A stretch of DNA of 47,076 nt from Bacteroidales bacterium (GTDB taxonomy: Bacteria; Bacteroidota; Bacteroidia; Bacteroidales; UBA4181): positions 1-47,076 of the forward strand of contig JAISCQ010000083.1 of NCBI GenBank assembly GCA_031265445.1, read 5' to 3'. Positions 18,925 through 27,989 of the stretch are shown piece by piece. The position numbers and the translations under genes were made by a program. The notes beneath the pieces were generated by a model, which saw only the letters and a list, made by a program, of their open reading frames with translations, did no database searches and was not told the DNA's origin. Numbering within the stretch: position 1 is the first letter of the stretch; each line of letters begins with the position of its first letter.

Positions 18925-21597
18925 CTACTCCCAGTCTATTTTTATCTTCTCCCCGTCACTTTTGTCTTTCGCCCGGTTTGTCTTCCCGGTATCTCTCCTG
19001 TCGGTCTTGCTATCCTGCTGTTGAGGCTCTTCGTCGAATGTAAAACGCAGTTTTCCGGCATTTGCCGGTTCCGTCGATTTTACCAGCGATGTATCTTTCC
19101 TGAACCATCCTAATTCTTCTTTCAGGATGCTTTTCAAGTTTTGTCTTTCGTTACGGATGTCAGCAGCGACGGATGCTTTTGCCGACTGCTGGTCATAGCT
19201 GATTTTGAAATCGGCGCCTCGCCCCGCGATTTTCAGGTACAAGGCAGTACGTTTGCCGCCATCTTCCGAATATCCGTTCTCCCGGTTTTCACGTTTCGCC
19301 TTACGGGCTTTCGCTGCCAGCAGTTCGCTCAGCAATATCTTCACACGATAGGTGTAACTGTTGTCGAAATGATGTTCGCCCGATCCCAGGATATCGAAAG
19401 CTGACGTCTGAATATCCGTTTGCGGGAACGCGAGCTGTCGGTTCCTGAGGGAAACCCGCGTACGGAGTTTCGAAAACCGTATGCTTTGCAGTTCCTCGAG
19501 TGCAACAAACCGTGAAAGATTGTTCAGCGGTTCGAAATTGACCAGTTCGCCGCCATCAAGATCTATCCGGCCTTCCACGGTTACCTCATCCTGGGACAAG
19601 CGCATCCGGCTGTCCCAACCGACGGCAAAACCAAGATCGCCGGAAAGACTGCCTTTCACATGTTCGTCGCGGAGCACATCCTGTCCGAAGTTGTCAAATG
19701 CGCGGAACAATTGCTTGACTTCAACCCGATTGAGCATCGTTTCGCCCAGCACATGTGTATTGTTTGCCTCATCATTGGCGATGGTGCCGCTTCCCGTTAC
19801 TTTCCCCGACATGGACGAGAAGCTGATGGATCGTATCTCCAAAATACGCGGCTGATAAACCAGGCGGGCTTTCATGCTTTCTGCCTCAAACTTCCGGTAA
19901 CGGAATTTTTCCGCTTCTATATTCACATCAAAATCAATACTTGCAGGAAACAGGGACGCAGCATCTTCCACATTCCGGCTTGCTGCTGCCGGCGCAGTCT
20001 TTCCGGCAGCCGCTGTTCCGGAAACCGGCAATGAATCCGCATACACCAGTTGCGACGATACATTGGCTTTGAGATATACGGTTTTGCTTCGTTTCAGCAG
20101 GTAGGCCGGCAACCGCTCCATATAGCCTTCTATTTTAAAATCGCTGCCATGGAGCATGAGCCTCAGGTTATTCGTAACCAACCGGTTGTCGAACTGCAAC
20201 GATCCGTTGATCCGGCTGAACCGAAATGCCGGTTCGCGCAAATACACCGAAGCATCATCCAGCTTGACAGTTCCTTGCAGTTCCAGCTGGTCGATATCGC
20301 TTGTTTTAGCCAATAGCAGATGTTTCAAGCGAGCGTTTACCGTCAGGTCGCAATTCATCCGGCCACCGGCTGATGCGATCTGTTTGCCGGGGATAAAACG
20401 GTGCAATTGTCCCAAATCGATATTGCCGGATATCCCGGCTGTTATTTTCGGCTGGACGAAGTTTTGCATCGAAAGCCGGCCTTTGATCGTCTCGCCGCCA
20501 ATGTTACATCCGAAATCACGAATATGCAGCGCGCCGGTGGCACGCCGGTTTTTCTCGCCGGTGGTAAACGTGCCCGTAAACGACAATCCCGTCAGCCTGA
20601 CCCTGCTTTGCCGGTGCGTCATCCGGCCTTGCCTCATACCGAACCTGGCCTCGATATGGGGCATGTTTCCGCCGCCTGCTTTGCCCCTGATGTCTGCCGA
20701 AAAATTTACATCGCCTTTGCCCGGATAATCGTGCAGTTTTTGTCCGTATGGATCGGGAATCACCGATACCAGCGAAGCATAATCCATCTGTCTGCCTTCC
20801 GCATGCAAATCGAGATCAACCTCACCGTCTGTCGAAAATCCGCCCGACACAGTCATTTCCACTTTCGCAAGGGTAAGGTCGCTTCGGCGGATGGTGAATA
20901 CATGATGATCGGCATCCAGCTTGCCGGTCAGTTCCAGCGCTTTATCCCGGATAAAAACATCGCCGTCCACCGACAAAAGCCGTACTGTGCCTTGCCAGTC
21001 GGCGCTTAGCGAATACAGCTGCGAGGAGAACCTGCCACTGAGTCGCGCCCGGCCGGCATGAAGTGCAATCGCCGTATTGCTTCGCTTGTGACTGTAATAA
21101 ACCTCCACGTTACGCAGGGTTACATTCTGCAATTCGATGGGAGAACTTTCGCCGGCTGATTTTTCCGGCGTTTTCCAGAAAATGAAATTGTGTTTTCCGT
21201 TTTTGTCGGTTAGCATGTTGATGTTCCCGTCGCGCACCTCGATACGGGTGATGCGGTAATCGCCGGCCAGCAACCGGAAGAGGTTCAGCTCTGCAAAAAC
21301 GCTTTCGGCCACCAGCAGATGCCGGCTGTGCGCAGGATCGAAACCGAGCGTATCGAAATCCCTGGCGGGATCCATCACCACATGCCTGAATTCGACTGCT
21401 GCGTTGGGAAACCTGCGAAATATCGAAAAATGAGCCGACCGCACCTGTATACGCGAACTAACCTGCCTGTTGATGCTTTCGATCACGACCCCGATGGCTT
21501 CGTCCTGGAAAAAACAGGACACAATACCACTGCTCACTGCCAGTAAAGCGGCAAGAGACAAAAGGCTGATAAGGATAATTTTCAGGTACCTGTTCAT
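18925..21597 (-). CDS. AsmA-like inner-membrane/periplasmic protein
   Basis: A protein of 890 residues starting at the ATG at 21597 (MNRYLKIILISLLSLAALLA). The extra upstream frame begins with TTG and has no merit. One N-terminal membrane segment anchors a long, mostly beta-stranded periplasmic part. The early RITRIEVRDGNINMLTDKNG segment and the C-terminal DGGELVNFEPLNNLSRFVAL block are typical of AsmA-family proteins, which are thought to bridge the envelope and affect lipid and outer-membrane protein homeostasis. The tail (about 840-890) is hydrophilic and charged. A small beta-barrel gene lies 88 bp upstream on the same strand, a plausible operon partner. Confidence 0.85.
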   Translation of the reverse strand: MNRYLKIILISLLSLAALLAVSSGIVSCFFQDEAIGVVIESINRQVSSRIQVRSAHFSIFRRFPNAAVEFRHVVMDPARDFDTLGFDPAHSRHLLVAESVFAELNLFRLLAGDYRITRIEVRDGNINMLTDKNGKHNFIFWKTPEKSAGESSPIELQNVTLRNVEVYYSHKRSNTAIALHAGRARLSGRFSSQLYSLSADWQGTVRLLSVDGDVFIRDKALELTGKLDADHHVFTIRRSDLTLAKVEMTVSGGFSTDGEVDLDLHAEGRQMDYASLVSVIPDPYGQKLHDYPGKGDVNFSADIRGKAGGGNMPHIEARFGMRQGRMTHRQSRVRLTGLSFTGTFTTGEKNRRATGALHIRDFGCNIGGETIKGRLSMQNFVQPKITAGISGNIDLGQLHRFIPGKQIASAGGRMNCDLTVNARLKHLLLAKTSDIDQLELQGTVKLDDASVYLREPAFRFSRINGSLQFDNRLVTNNLRLMLHGSDFKIEGYMERLPAYLLKRSKTVYLKANVSSQLVYADSLPVSGTAAAGKTAPAAASRNVEDAASLFPASIDFDVNIEAEKFRYRKFEAESMKARLVYQPRILEIRSISFSSMSGKVTGSGTIANDEANNTHVLGETMLNRVEVKQLFRAFDNFGQDVLRDEHVKGSLSGDLGFAVGWDSRMRLSQDEVTVEGRIDLDGGELVNFEPLNNLSRFVALEELQSIRFSKLRTRVSLRNRQLAFPQTDIQTSAFDILGSGEHHFDNSYTYRVKILLSELLAAKARKAKRENRENGYSEDGGKRTALYLKIAGRGADFKISYDQQSAKASVAADIRNERQNLKSILKEELGWFRKDTSLVKSTEPANAGKLRFTFDEEPQQQDSKTDRRDTGKTNRAKDKSDGEKIKIDWE

Positions 21598-21685
21598 TTT
21601 TGAAGGATCCGCCGGAACAAAACCCTGGTTTTTCAAACTTAACGAAGCGATCTCACCGCAGGGTAAAGCCCGGAAAGGTCGTTTT

Positions 21686-22162
21686 TTAGAAGGCCAGACA
21701 CAAACCGCCGTTCAGGTACGCTATTCTGTTATATCCTGCTTCGGAAAATATGGAAAGACCGTCGACGAACGTATAGCGGCAACCTGCGATGATCGAGGAA
21801 AAAACGCCGCTATCCTTGTCGAGGGCAGCGCCCAGCATGGCGGCAGCATACAGCTCGAACGTCCGGTTAACCGTACATCGATAGGTGGCGCGCGGAGCAA
21901 GGACAAATGTATTGGCGCGGCGGCCGCCGAAACCGGCATATGCTTTTCCCCAGTTTTCGTATCCCGAATAACCGCCAACGGTAAGGATGCCGAACCCCCT
22001 GTCATCCACCAGCCCGTAATCGTAGCTCGAATTTAACCCCACTCCGGGAAAGAGTCCCATCCCGACACAGAACAGACTCATGCCCTTTTTCATTTCCTGT
22101 GCATGCGATGCGCCGATACCAATTGTACAAACAGCTTCTAAAATAATGAAAATCTTTTTCAT
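21686..22162 (-). CDS. Small outer-membrane beta-barrel protein
   Basis: A 158-residue exported protein with a signal peptide (MKKIFIILEAVCTIGIGASH-AQ). In-frame starts at 22171 (ATG) and 22195 (TTG) are also possible. The mature part alternates glycine/aromatic-rich strands (FGILTVGGYSGYENWGKAYA, YAAAMLGAALDKDSGVFSSI) and ends in a barrel-like aromatic C-terminus (LCLAF), as expected for a small eight-stranded outer-membrane barrel. Function unknown. It precedes the AsmA-like gene on the same strand, consistent with an envelope-related operon. Confidence 0.72.
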   Translation of the reverse strand: MKKIFIILEAVCTIGIGASHAQEMKKGMSLFCVGMGLFPGVGLNSSYDYGLVDDRGFGILTVGGYSGYENWGKAYAGFGGRRANTFVLAPRATYRCTVNRTFELYAAAMLGAALDKDSGVFSSIIAGCRYTFVDGLSIFSEAGYNRIAYLNGGLCLAF

Positions 22163-22336
22163 CTTATTCATGGTATGATATATACAAACGATCAAAGTTA
22201 CGAATTATTTCACGTCTACAGCGTAAAGTTGTCACTGTGTCTATGTTACAGTAAGTTATGCTGTTTTCCACCGGGAAATTTTCCATGAATTACATCTAAA
22301 TTTCCGCAAAAGCATAACAATTTGAAAAAAAACACG

Positions 22337-22344
22337 TAGGTTTG
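22337..22344 (+). promoter_or_regulatory. Candidate -7 promoter element for the acyl-CoA synthetase gene
   Basis: TAGGTTTG matches the Bacteroidetes -7 consensus TAnnTTTG. It is about 33 bp before the ATG at 22377, which would leave a leader of about 25 nt. A TTTG at 22321 is too close to serve as a normal -33 element. Confidence 0.4.
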
Positions 22345-22376
22345 TCGTCCATAATTTTTTTTTAAACTCATTAACC

Positions 22377-24173
22377 ATGGTTACACGAACATTTGATATA
22401 CTGGACCAGTACCGGACGAAATACCGATTGGACGATGCTTTGGCATGTAAGGTTGCCGGAAAATGGGTTAAATACAGTGGGGACGAGTATATTAAATATG
22501 CCAACGACATCAGTTGCGGATTGTTGGCGCTGGGATACAAACAGGGTGACAGGATCGCCCTGATTTCGAACAATCGTCCCGAATGGAATTTTTTCGAGAT
22601 GGGGATGGCGCAGATTGGCGTAGTCTCCGTGCCCATTTATCCAACGATTAGCCTGGATGAATACCAGTACATATTAACCCATGCGGCGCCCCGGATGCTG
22701 GTAGTTTCGGACAAGCTGCTGCTGGAGAAGTTCCGTCCGCTGTTCGAAAACAGCCCCACCATAGAACATGTGTACTCTTTCAACAGCATTGAAGGCGCCA
22801 GCAACTGGAAAGAAATTGCTGTACGGGGAAGTGACTTCTGCGAACTGTTACCGCAGGTACAGCAAATAAAAGACGCGATAACGCCCGACGATATGGCCAC
22901 GCTGATCTACACCTCGGGAACTACCGGCACGCCAAAAGGCGTCATGCTGTCGCACAACAACCTTGTCAGCAATTTCAAAGCTACCTGCGACCGGAACTAT
23001 CTTACCACCGGCGCCCGCGCATTGAGTTTCCTGCCCATCAGCCATATCTATGAGCGCATGATGAACTATCACTTCCAAAACCTCGGCATAGCCATATACT
23101 ATGCGGAAAGCATGGGGGCCATCATGAACAACATCAGGGAAGTGCAGCCGCACATATTTAACACGGTTCCCCGGCTGCTCGAACGGATCTATATCGGCAT
23201 CATCGGGAAAAGCAAAGAGCTGAAAGGCATTCAGGGGAAAATATTTAACGATGCCATTGATGTAGCCGTGAAATTCGATCCCCGTCGCAAAAGCAGTATC
23301 GGCTACCGTCTCAGGCTCATGCTGGCCCGCCGGCTGGTTTTCTCCAAATGGATAGACGTGCTGGGCGGACAGATACGCATGATTATTTCGGGTGGCGCTC
23401 CGCTGCAAACGCGGATGGCCAACCTGTTTAACGCTGTCGGTATCGATCTGCTCGAAGGCTATGGCCTTACGGAAACTTCGCCTGTTATTGCTGTGAGCGA
23501 TTTACGGCGGGGCAGGCCAAAACCGGGAACCGTGGGGCCGGCGCTCGATGGCGTTGAGGTAAAATTAGCCGGCGACGGCGAAATTTTATGCAAAGGTCCG
23601 AATGTAATGCTGGGATATTACAACAATCCTGAATTGACGGCGCAGGTAATCGACAGCGACGGGTATTTCCATACCGGCGACATTGGCGTATTCGACGAGA
23701 ATCAATTCCTGACGGTTACCGACCGTAAAAAGGAAATCTTCAAGCTTTCGAACGGCAAATACGTATCGCCTCAGGTAATCGAAAACAAACTGAAGGAATC
23801 CCTGCTGATCGACCAGGCCATCGTGATCGGCGAGAACGAAAAGTTTGCCAGCGCACTGATTTCTCCGAATTTCACGCAATTGCACAACTGGTGTTATACC
23901 CGGGAGATCAGATTCTCCGACAACGGGGAACTGATACAGATTCCCGAAGTGACCGAATGTTTCCAGCAGGAAGTCAACCAGGTGAACAGACAAATGAGTG
24001 CAACCGAACAGATCAAACGCTTCCGGCTGGTAGTAGACGAATGGAACGCGCAAACAGGCGAACTTTCCCCGACCCTGAAACTCAAACGCCGCCTGCTTAC
24101 TGAAAAATACGCCAGGATCATTGATGAAATATATGCCTTCTCACGAACCGAAAAGGCAGCCGAAAACAGGTAA
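22377..24173 (+). CDS. Long-chain fatty acid--CoA ligase (AMP-forming)
   Basis: A 598-residue enzyme of the adenylate-forming superfamily that activates fatty acids to acyl-CoA with ATP. Visible motifs are the P-loop-like LIYTSGTTGTPKGVMLSHNN (about residues 175-195), GYGLTETSP (about 360-370), the YFHTGDIG motif (about 428-436), and the hinge/A8 region DRKKEIFKLSNGKYVSPQVI. The C-terminal lysine region is DEWNAQTGELSPTLKLKRR, in which the TPTLK-like motif of the long-chain class reads SPTLK. The length and the FLPISHIYERM segment fit the FadD15/FAA1-like bacterial long-chain class. It stands alone with its own apparent promoter. Confidence 0.95.
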   Translation: MVTRTFDILDQYRTKYRLDDALACKVAGKWVKYSGDEYIKYANDISCGLLALGYKQGDRIALISNNRPEWNFFEMGMAQIGVVSVPIYPTISLDEYQYILTHAAPRMLVVSDKLLLEKFRPLFENSPTIEHVYSFNSIEGASNWKEIAVRGSDFCELLPQVQQIKDAITPDDMATLIYTSGTTGTPKGVMLSHNNLVSNFKATCDRNYLTTGARALSFLPISHIYERMMNYHFQNLGIAIYYAESMGAIMNNIREVQPHIFNTVPRLLERIYIGIIGKSKELKGIQGKIFNDAIDVAVKFDPRRKSSIGYRLRLMLARRLVFSKWIDVLGGQIRMIISGGAPLQTRMANLFNAVGIDLLEGYGLTETSPVIAVSDLRRGRPKPGTVGPALDGVEVKLAGDGEILCKGPNVMLGYYNNPELTAQVIDSDGYFHTGDIGVFDENQFLTVTDRKKEIFKLSNGKYVSPQVIENKLKESLLIDQAIVIGENEKFASALISPNFTQLHNWCYTREIRFSDNGELIQIPEVTECFQQEVNQVNRQMSATEQIKRFRLVVDEWNAQTGELSPTLKLKRRLLTEKYARIIDEIYAFSRTEKAAENR

Positions 24174-24333
24174 CTGCCTGTTGCTGATCGAATATCGATT
24201 GCGAATCATCCATCATAAAAAAGTTTCGTGTCCCCGGATTAAACCTGTCCGGTTTTACACGGTCAGAAATACAAGCCGGTGTACACGGAATGTTTATTTG
24301 AAATTTTGTAAATCGAATTTAATTTTTTGAATC

Positions 24334-24804
24334 ATGAAGACGAATATTTTAATGGCCATTGCCATTGTAACGGGCATGGCGGTTAACGCTCAATCGCAGA
24401 AGGTGCAGCCCTGGTCGGGAAAAAATCCCAAAGAAGTGCGGCAGGTGGCGCGTCCCGAAGGCTTCAACCTGCCGGTGCCGGGCCTGGATGACAAACAGCG
24501 CGAAGAGATCGGGAAAATCCGTACGGAACAGGTGAAGGAACGCACCCAAACGCGTAACCTTCTGGAAGAAAAACGCGCGAAACTTGAAGTGCTTCAAACT
24601 GCCGACAAGCCGGATATGAAGGAGATCGGCAGGGTGATCGACGAAATTGCAGCAGTGCAGGCGAAGGAGATGAAAGCCAAAGCGGCCGACAGGCAAAAGA
24701 TCAGGAGCCTGCTTACCGAAGAACAGCGGATATACTTTGATGCACAGGGCGCCGGCAGGGACAGAATGCGTGCCGGCCGGAAAGCCACAATTAAAAACGA
24801 TTAA
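24334..24804 (+). CDS. Spy/CpxP-like periplasmic protein
   Basis: A 156-residue exported protein with signal peptide MKTNILMAIAIVTGMAVNAQ. The mature part is almost wholly charged helix, with two degenerate LTxxQ-type motifs (LDDKQREEIGKI and LTEEQRIYF), the hallmark of the Spy/CpxP/periplasmic metal-sensor group. Such proteins act as ATP-independent chaperones or stress sensors in the periplasm. Length fits the family. Its stop is only 2 bp before the next start, so it is transcribed with the zeta toxin module, though this may be chance adjacency. Confidence 0.75.
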   Translation: MKTNILMAIAIVTGMAVNAQSQKVQPWSGKNPKEVRQVARPEGFNLPVPGLDDKQREEIGKIRTEQVKERTQTRNLLEEKRAKLEVLQTADKPDMKEIGRVIDEIAAVQAKEMKAKAADRQKIRSLLTEEQRIYFDAQGAGRDRMRAGRKATIKND

Positions 24805-24806
24805 AT

Positions 24807-25109
24807 ATGGAATTTAAAACATACACACAGGAGGAATGTGACCGTTACAACGCCGCCTCCGGAATTTTGGGAATGGTAACAGCAATTTGCGGCGACCTTC
24901 TATATAATCATGCCAGGACGGAAGAAGAACAGAAGGCTATCCAGGACTTTGAAGAGCCGTATGCGATAATGCGGATAAGGATGACTGTAGGTGAAGAGGA
25001 TAAAATAGACTGGATTTACAGGGAAGTAAAACCGCTTATCTTTGGCAGCAAGCCAAAACTTACCCTGGAATATATTTTAAGTCATCCGCATAATGGAGAA
25101 ATCTTTTGA
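24807..25109 (+). CDS. Probable antitoxin of the zeta-type module
   Basis: A 100-residue acidic protein without signal peptide or known motif. The gene overlaps the zeta-toxin gene by 17 bp (25093-25109), the usual tight coupling of an antitoxin to its toxin. The protein begins MEFKTYTQEECDRYNAASG, is mainly helical, and ends with LTLEYILSHPHNGEIF. I do not recognise its family; the antitoxin call rests on size, order and overlap. It could instead be an unrelated small co-factor of the kinase. Confidence 0.6.
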   Translation: MEFKTYTQEECDRYNAASGILGMVTAICGDLLYNHARTEEEQKAIQDFEEPYAIMRIRMTVGEEDKIDWIYREVKPLIFGSKPKLTLEYILSHPHNGEIF

Positions 25110-26136
25110 AACCTGTGTTGCTGAAGGGGTACTTTCTGAAACAGAAAGTACCCGCGTCTACAAGCAAGGAAAGATATACAAGAAGCACGCCAGGGGTTTA
25201 ATCCCGCAGGAGCATCCGGTTGCCATCATTTTAGGAGGTCAAAACGCAAGCGGAAAGTCTACCCTGGGGAAAAAGGTATGGCAGGAATACAGAGTAAAAG
25301 GAGGTATTGCCACCATAGAAGGAGATGCCCTGCGCGAGTATCATCCCAAATTTATCCGGTATAACCTGGAAAATGATAAATTGATGGCTGCCTATACGGC
25401 AATAGACAGCGGGCGATGGACGGCACGGCTTATTAACGACCTTGCGTATAGCAAGTATAATATGATTGTTGAAACAACCCTGCGGGACAGAGAGACGGTA
25501 ACCGGCATGGTGGAAAAAGTAAGTAAAACGGGCTACGGTGTACAGGCAAAAGTCATTGTCGTTTCATACGATAAAAGCCTGTTAGGTTCTTATCTCCGTT
25601 ACGAAACAGTGAAACAGGAACGGGGATTTGGCCGTTTCGTATACGACCATTCCCTTACATCCACTTATGCCGGCATGCCGGAAACTTTGCAGGCCCTCAG
25701 GGAACAGGGCATATGTTCCCGTATTCACCTGTATACCCGTGAAAAGACGCTTTTTGAAGGCGATTACCGGCAAACGGACATTGCCGCCCTTGTAAAACAG
25801 GAACGCTGCCGGGCATATACGCCGGAAGAAATCCGGTTTTTACAGACAGGATGGGAGGATGTCGGAAGAAAAATGCTGGCCAGAGGCGCAGGAAAAGAAG
25901 AATTTGCAGAACTTCTCTCCCGCATGGAAAAACGTATCAAGGCAATGGCCGAAGAAGAGGTGGCCAGGGAAAACACGGATGCGATGATTCATGTATACCG
26001 GGATTTCGACCGGCAAATCACGGCAGGAGCGAATAGATCCACTGTAAAACCTTCAAATAAATTAAAGGATGCTACCGATAATGTAAAAAAGAACAGCCGC
26101 ACCGGGCAATCACCCGGAAGAAATATGAAGCTTTAA
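25093..26136 (+). CDS. Zeta-toxin family P-loop kinase with shared C-terminal tail
   Basis: A 347-residue kinase of the zeta-toxin family, which phosphorylates UDP-sugars or related nucleotides and stops growth unless held by its antitoxin. Walker A is GQNASGKST (about residues 49-57). The substrate-side motif EGDALREYHPKF follows, then VETTLRDRET, and an Arg-rich lid segment around YLRYETVKQERGFGRFVYDH. The family core ends near residue 230. A helical part (about 235-310) follows, then the last about 30 residues KPSNKLKDATDNVKKN... MKL, which are nearly identical to the tail of the HipA-like protein 1.8 kb downstream. The toxin overlaps its putative antitoxin by 17 bp. Confidence 0.85.
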   Translation: MEKSFETCVAEGVLSETESTRVYKQGKIYKKHARGLIPQEHPVAIILGGQNASGKSTLGKKVWQEYRVKGGIATIEGDALREYHPKFIRYNLENDKLMAAYTAIDSGRWTARLINDLAYSKYNMIVETTLRDRETVTGMVEKVSKTGYGVQAKVIVVSYDKSLLGSYLRYETVKQERGFGRFVYDHSLTSTYAGMPETLQALREQGICSRIHLYTREKTLFEGDYRQTDIAALVKQERCRAYTPEEIRFLQTGWEDVGRKMLARGAGKEEFAELLSRMEKRIKAMAEEEVARENTDAMIHVYRDFDRQITAGANRSTVKPSNKLKDATDNVKKNSRTGQSPGRNMKL

Positions 26137-26137
26137 T
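26047..26137 (+). repeat. 91-bp direct repeat, copy 1 (3' end of zeta toxin gene)
   Basis: This copy spans the last 90 coding bases and stop of the zeta-toxin gene plus one base. It matches 27900-27990 with three mismatches in 91 bp; similarity stops abruptly on both sides. Two mismatches are synonymous (Leu, Lys) and one changes Thr to Pro. Confidence 0.95.
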
Positions 26138-26247
26138 CTCTTGATCAAATGCAACAGACAAGTCCCTGGAGCAATCACCGAAGAAAGATCAAAAGCCAAC
26201 CAAGCATGTAAACAACCAATAATAGGTTATATTAAAAAATTAATATT

Positions 26248-26280
26248 TAACTCAAAAAAATACTATAACTCAAAAAAATA
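26248..26280 (+). promoter_or_regulatory. Candidate HipB operator: two 15-bp direct repeats
   Basis: TAACTCAAAAAAATA occurs twice, at 26248-26262 and 26266-26280, separated by 3 bp. The pair sits directly upstream of the candidate -7 box at 26284. An operator here would let the XRE-type antitoxin repress its own operon, as HipB does elsewhere. The binding is inferred. Confidence 0.5.
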
Positions 26281-26283
26281 TTA

Positions 26284-26291
26284 TATCTTTG
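26284..26291 (+). promoter_or_regulatory. -7 promoter element of the hipBA operon
   Basis: TATCTTTG, a perfect Bacteroidetes -7 box. Transcription would start at about 26298, which is after the first possible ATG (26296). This argues that the antitoxin starts at the next in-frame ATG at 26335. Confidence 0.55.
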
Positions 26292-26334
26292 CGGTATGAA
26301 TTTATATGAGTTAAATAATAGGAGCATCTGTTCC

Positions 26335-26598
26335 ATGATAGGCAAAAAGCTTAGAAACATTCGGATAAATGGCAATCTGACCCAAAAGGAATTATCCGAA
26401 AGAAGCGGGATTTCGATAATGACCATATCCGGTTTGGAGTCAGGACGTGGAGCAGTATCTATGATAACGTTCATCCAGCTTTTAAGAACATTACAAAAAT
26501 TAGAATTGATAGAGCAGCCATTTTTACAACCGGAACCACTCTCTCCGCGCCTTTTGTATAAGATGGCAACCAAACAGCGAAAAAGGGTTAAAAAATGA
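26335..26598 (+). CDS. HipB-like XRE-family antitoxin / repressor
   Basis: An 87-residue DNA-binding protein from the ATG at 26335, which has an AGGAG site about 10 bp upstream. The ATG at 26296 has no such site and precedes the likely transcription start. The N-terminal half is a clear helix-turn-helix of the XRE/Cro type: GKKLRNIRINGNLTQKELSE, RSGISIMTISGLESGRGAVS. The C-terminus is basic (ATKQRKRVKK). The stop overlaps the hipA start (ATGA), showing translational coupling. HipB-like proteins neutralise HipA and repress the operon. Confidence 0.85.
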   Translation: MIGKKLRNIRINGNLTQKELSERSGISIMTISGLESGRGAVSMITFIQLLRTLQKLELIEQPFLQPEPLSPRLLYKMATKQRKRVKK

Positions 26599-27989
26599 CA
26601 ACAGCAAAAGTTCAAATTTGGGGAATGACCATCGGATACATATCATGGGAGAATAAAAGCCGGACAGCTTCATTTGAATTTGAGAAGAAATTTTTGAAAA
26701 GCGGTTTGGATATTGCCCCACTTTCCATGCCAATCAATAAGATTGATTCATCAAAAATTTACACAGTTGAATCGACTTCCGAAATAGATTATCTGACGTA
26801 TAAAGGGTTACCACATATCTTAACCGACTCTCTCCCTGATGCGTTTGGTAACAGCATCATCAATGCCTGGTTAGCGACACAGGGTCGCCGGCTGGAATCA
26901 TTTAATCCGGTCGAGCGGCTTTGTTATACCGGTAAAAGGGGAACAGGTGCGTTGGAGTATTACCCGGCCATCAATGTAGTTGATGAAACATCCACGCTGG
27001 TAAATATTGAAAGACTTGTGAAACTTTCGGAAGACATTCTTTCCAAACGTAAAGGATTTAATGTTGATCTCTCGGATGAGGCCGCCATCAAAGACATCAT
27101 ACGTGTAGGGACATCTGCCGGCGGAGCACGGCCAAAAGCCATCATTGCATTCAATGAAGAAACAAAAGAGATCCGCTCTGGCCAGGTGGATGCACCGGAA
27201 GGCTTTTCTCACTGGTTGTTGAAAATTGACGGGGTGCGTGAAACCGGTCTTGGTGAGACAGAGGAGCTGGGAAGAATCGAGTATGCTTATTTCCTGATGG
27301 CGAAAGATTGCCATATCGAAATGTCTGATTGTCGATTGCTTGAAGAGGGTAGACGGGCGCATTTTATGACCCGACGGTTTGATCGCATCGGTAATGAAAA
27401 GCTTCACATGCAATCTCTTAATGCGATCAGTGGAATGAACTTTCGCTTTCTGGGGACTTATTCCTATGAACAGGTTTTTTCCGTATTGAAACGGCTAAAA
27501 CTGCCTTACAGGAATATTGACCAGTTATATCGGCGGATGGTTTTTAATATTATTTCCCGGAATTGTGATGACCACTCCAAGAACATATCCTTTCTGATGG
27601 ACAGGAATGGAAACTGGTCGTTAGCGCCTGCGTATGATGTCTGTTATGCATATAATCCTACAGGAAAGTTTAATTTCCAGCATTTTTTATCTGTCAATGG
27701 CAAATATAACGACATAAGGGACAATGATATTTTAGAGGTTGGCGCCAAGGAAGGGATCAAAAACAGAAAGGAAATCATTGAACAGGTTAAAGATGTTGCT
27801 TCCCGTTGGCCGGAGTATTCCAAAAAAGTAGGCCTGTCAATGGGAAAGGTAGCTATGATGCTAAAAAACGATAAAAAAAAAGATTCCACGGCGGTTGTCA
27901 AACCTTCAAATAAACTAAAGGATGCTACCGATAATGTAAAGAAGAACAGCCGCCCCGGGCAATCACCCGGAAGAAATATGAAGCTTTAA
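26595..27989 (+). CDS. HipA-like serine/threonine kinase toxin with shared C-terminal tail
   Basis: A 464-residue protein of the HipA family; known members phosphorylate aminoacyl-tRNA synthetases and induce growth arrest. The N-terminal couple_hipA-like region (LTYKGLPHILTDSLPDAFGN) is followed by the kinase-like part: TSAGGARPKA (about 173-182, phosphate-binding), HWLLKIDG, ARRAHFMTRRFDR-type segment (GRRAHFMTRRFDR), catalytic NCDDHSKN (323-330), and APAYDV (metal-binding Asp). The key residues are present, so the kinase looks intact. After the family core, the last about 30 residues repeat the tail of the zeta toxin. The gene overlaps hipB by 4 bp. Confidence 0.9.
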   Translation: MTTAKVQIWGMTIGYISWENKSRTASFEFEKKFLKSGLDIAPLSMPINKIDSSKIYTVESTSEIDYLTYKGLPHILTDSLPDAFGNSIINAWLATQGRRLESFNPVERLCYTGKRGTGALEYYPAINVVDETSTLVNIERLVKLSEDILSKRKGFNVDLSDEAAIKDIIRVGTSAGGARPKAIIAFNEETKEIRSGQVDAPEGFSHWLLKIDGVRETGLGETEELGRIEYAYFLMAKDCHIEMSDCRLLEEGRRAHFMTRRFDRIGNEKLHMQSLNAISGMNFRFLGTYSYEQVFSVLKRLKLPYRNIDQLYRRMVFNIISRNCDDHSKNISFLMDRNGNWSLAPAYDVCYAYNPTGKFNFQHFLSVNGKYNDIRDNDILEVGAKEGIKNRKEIIEQVKDVASRWPEYSKKVGLSMGKVAMMLKNDKKKDSTAVVKPSNKLKDATDNVKKNSRPGQSPGRNMKL

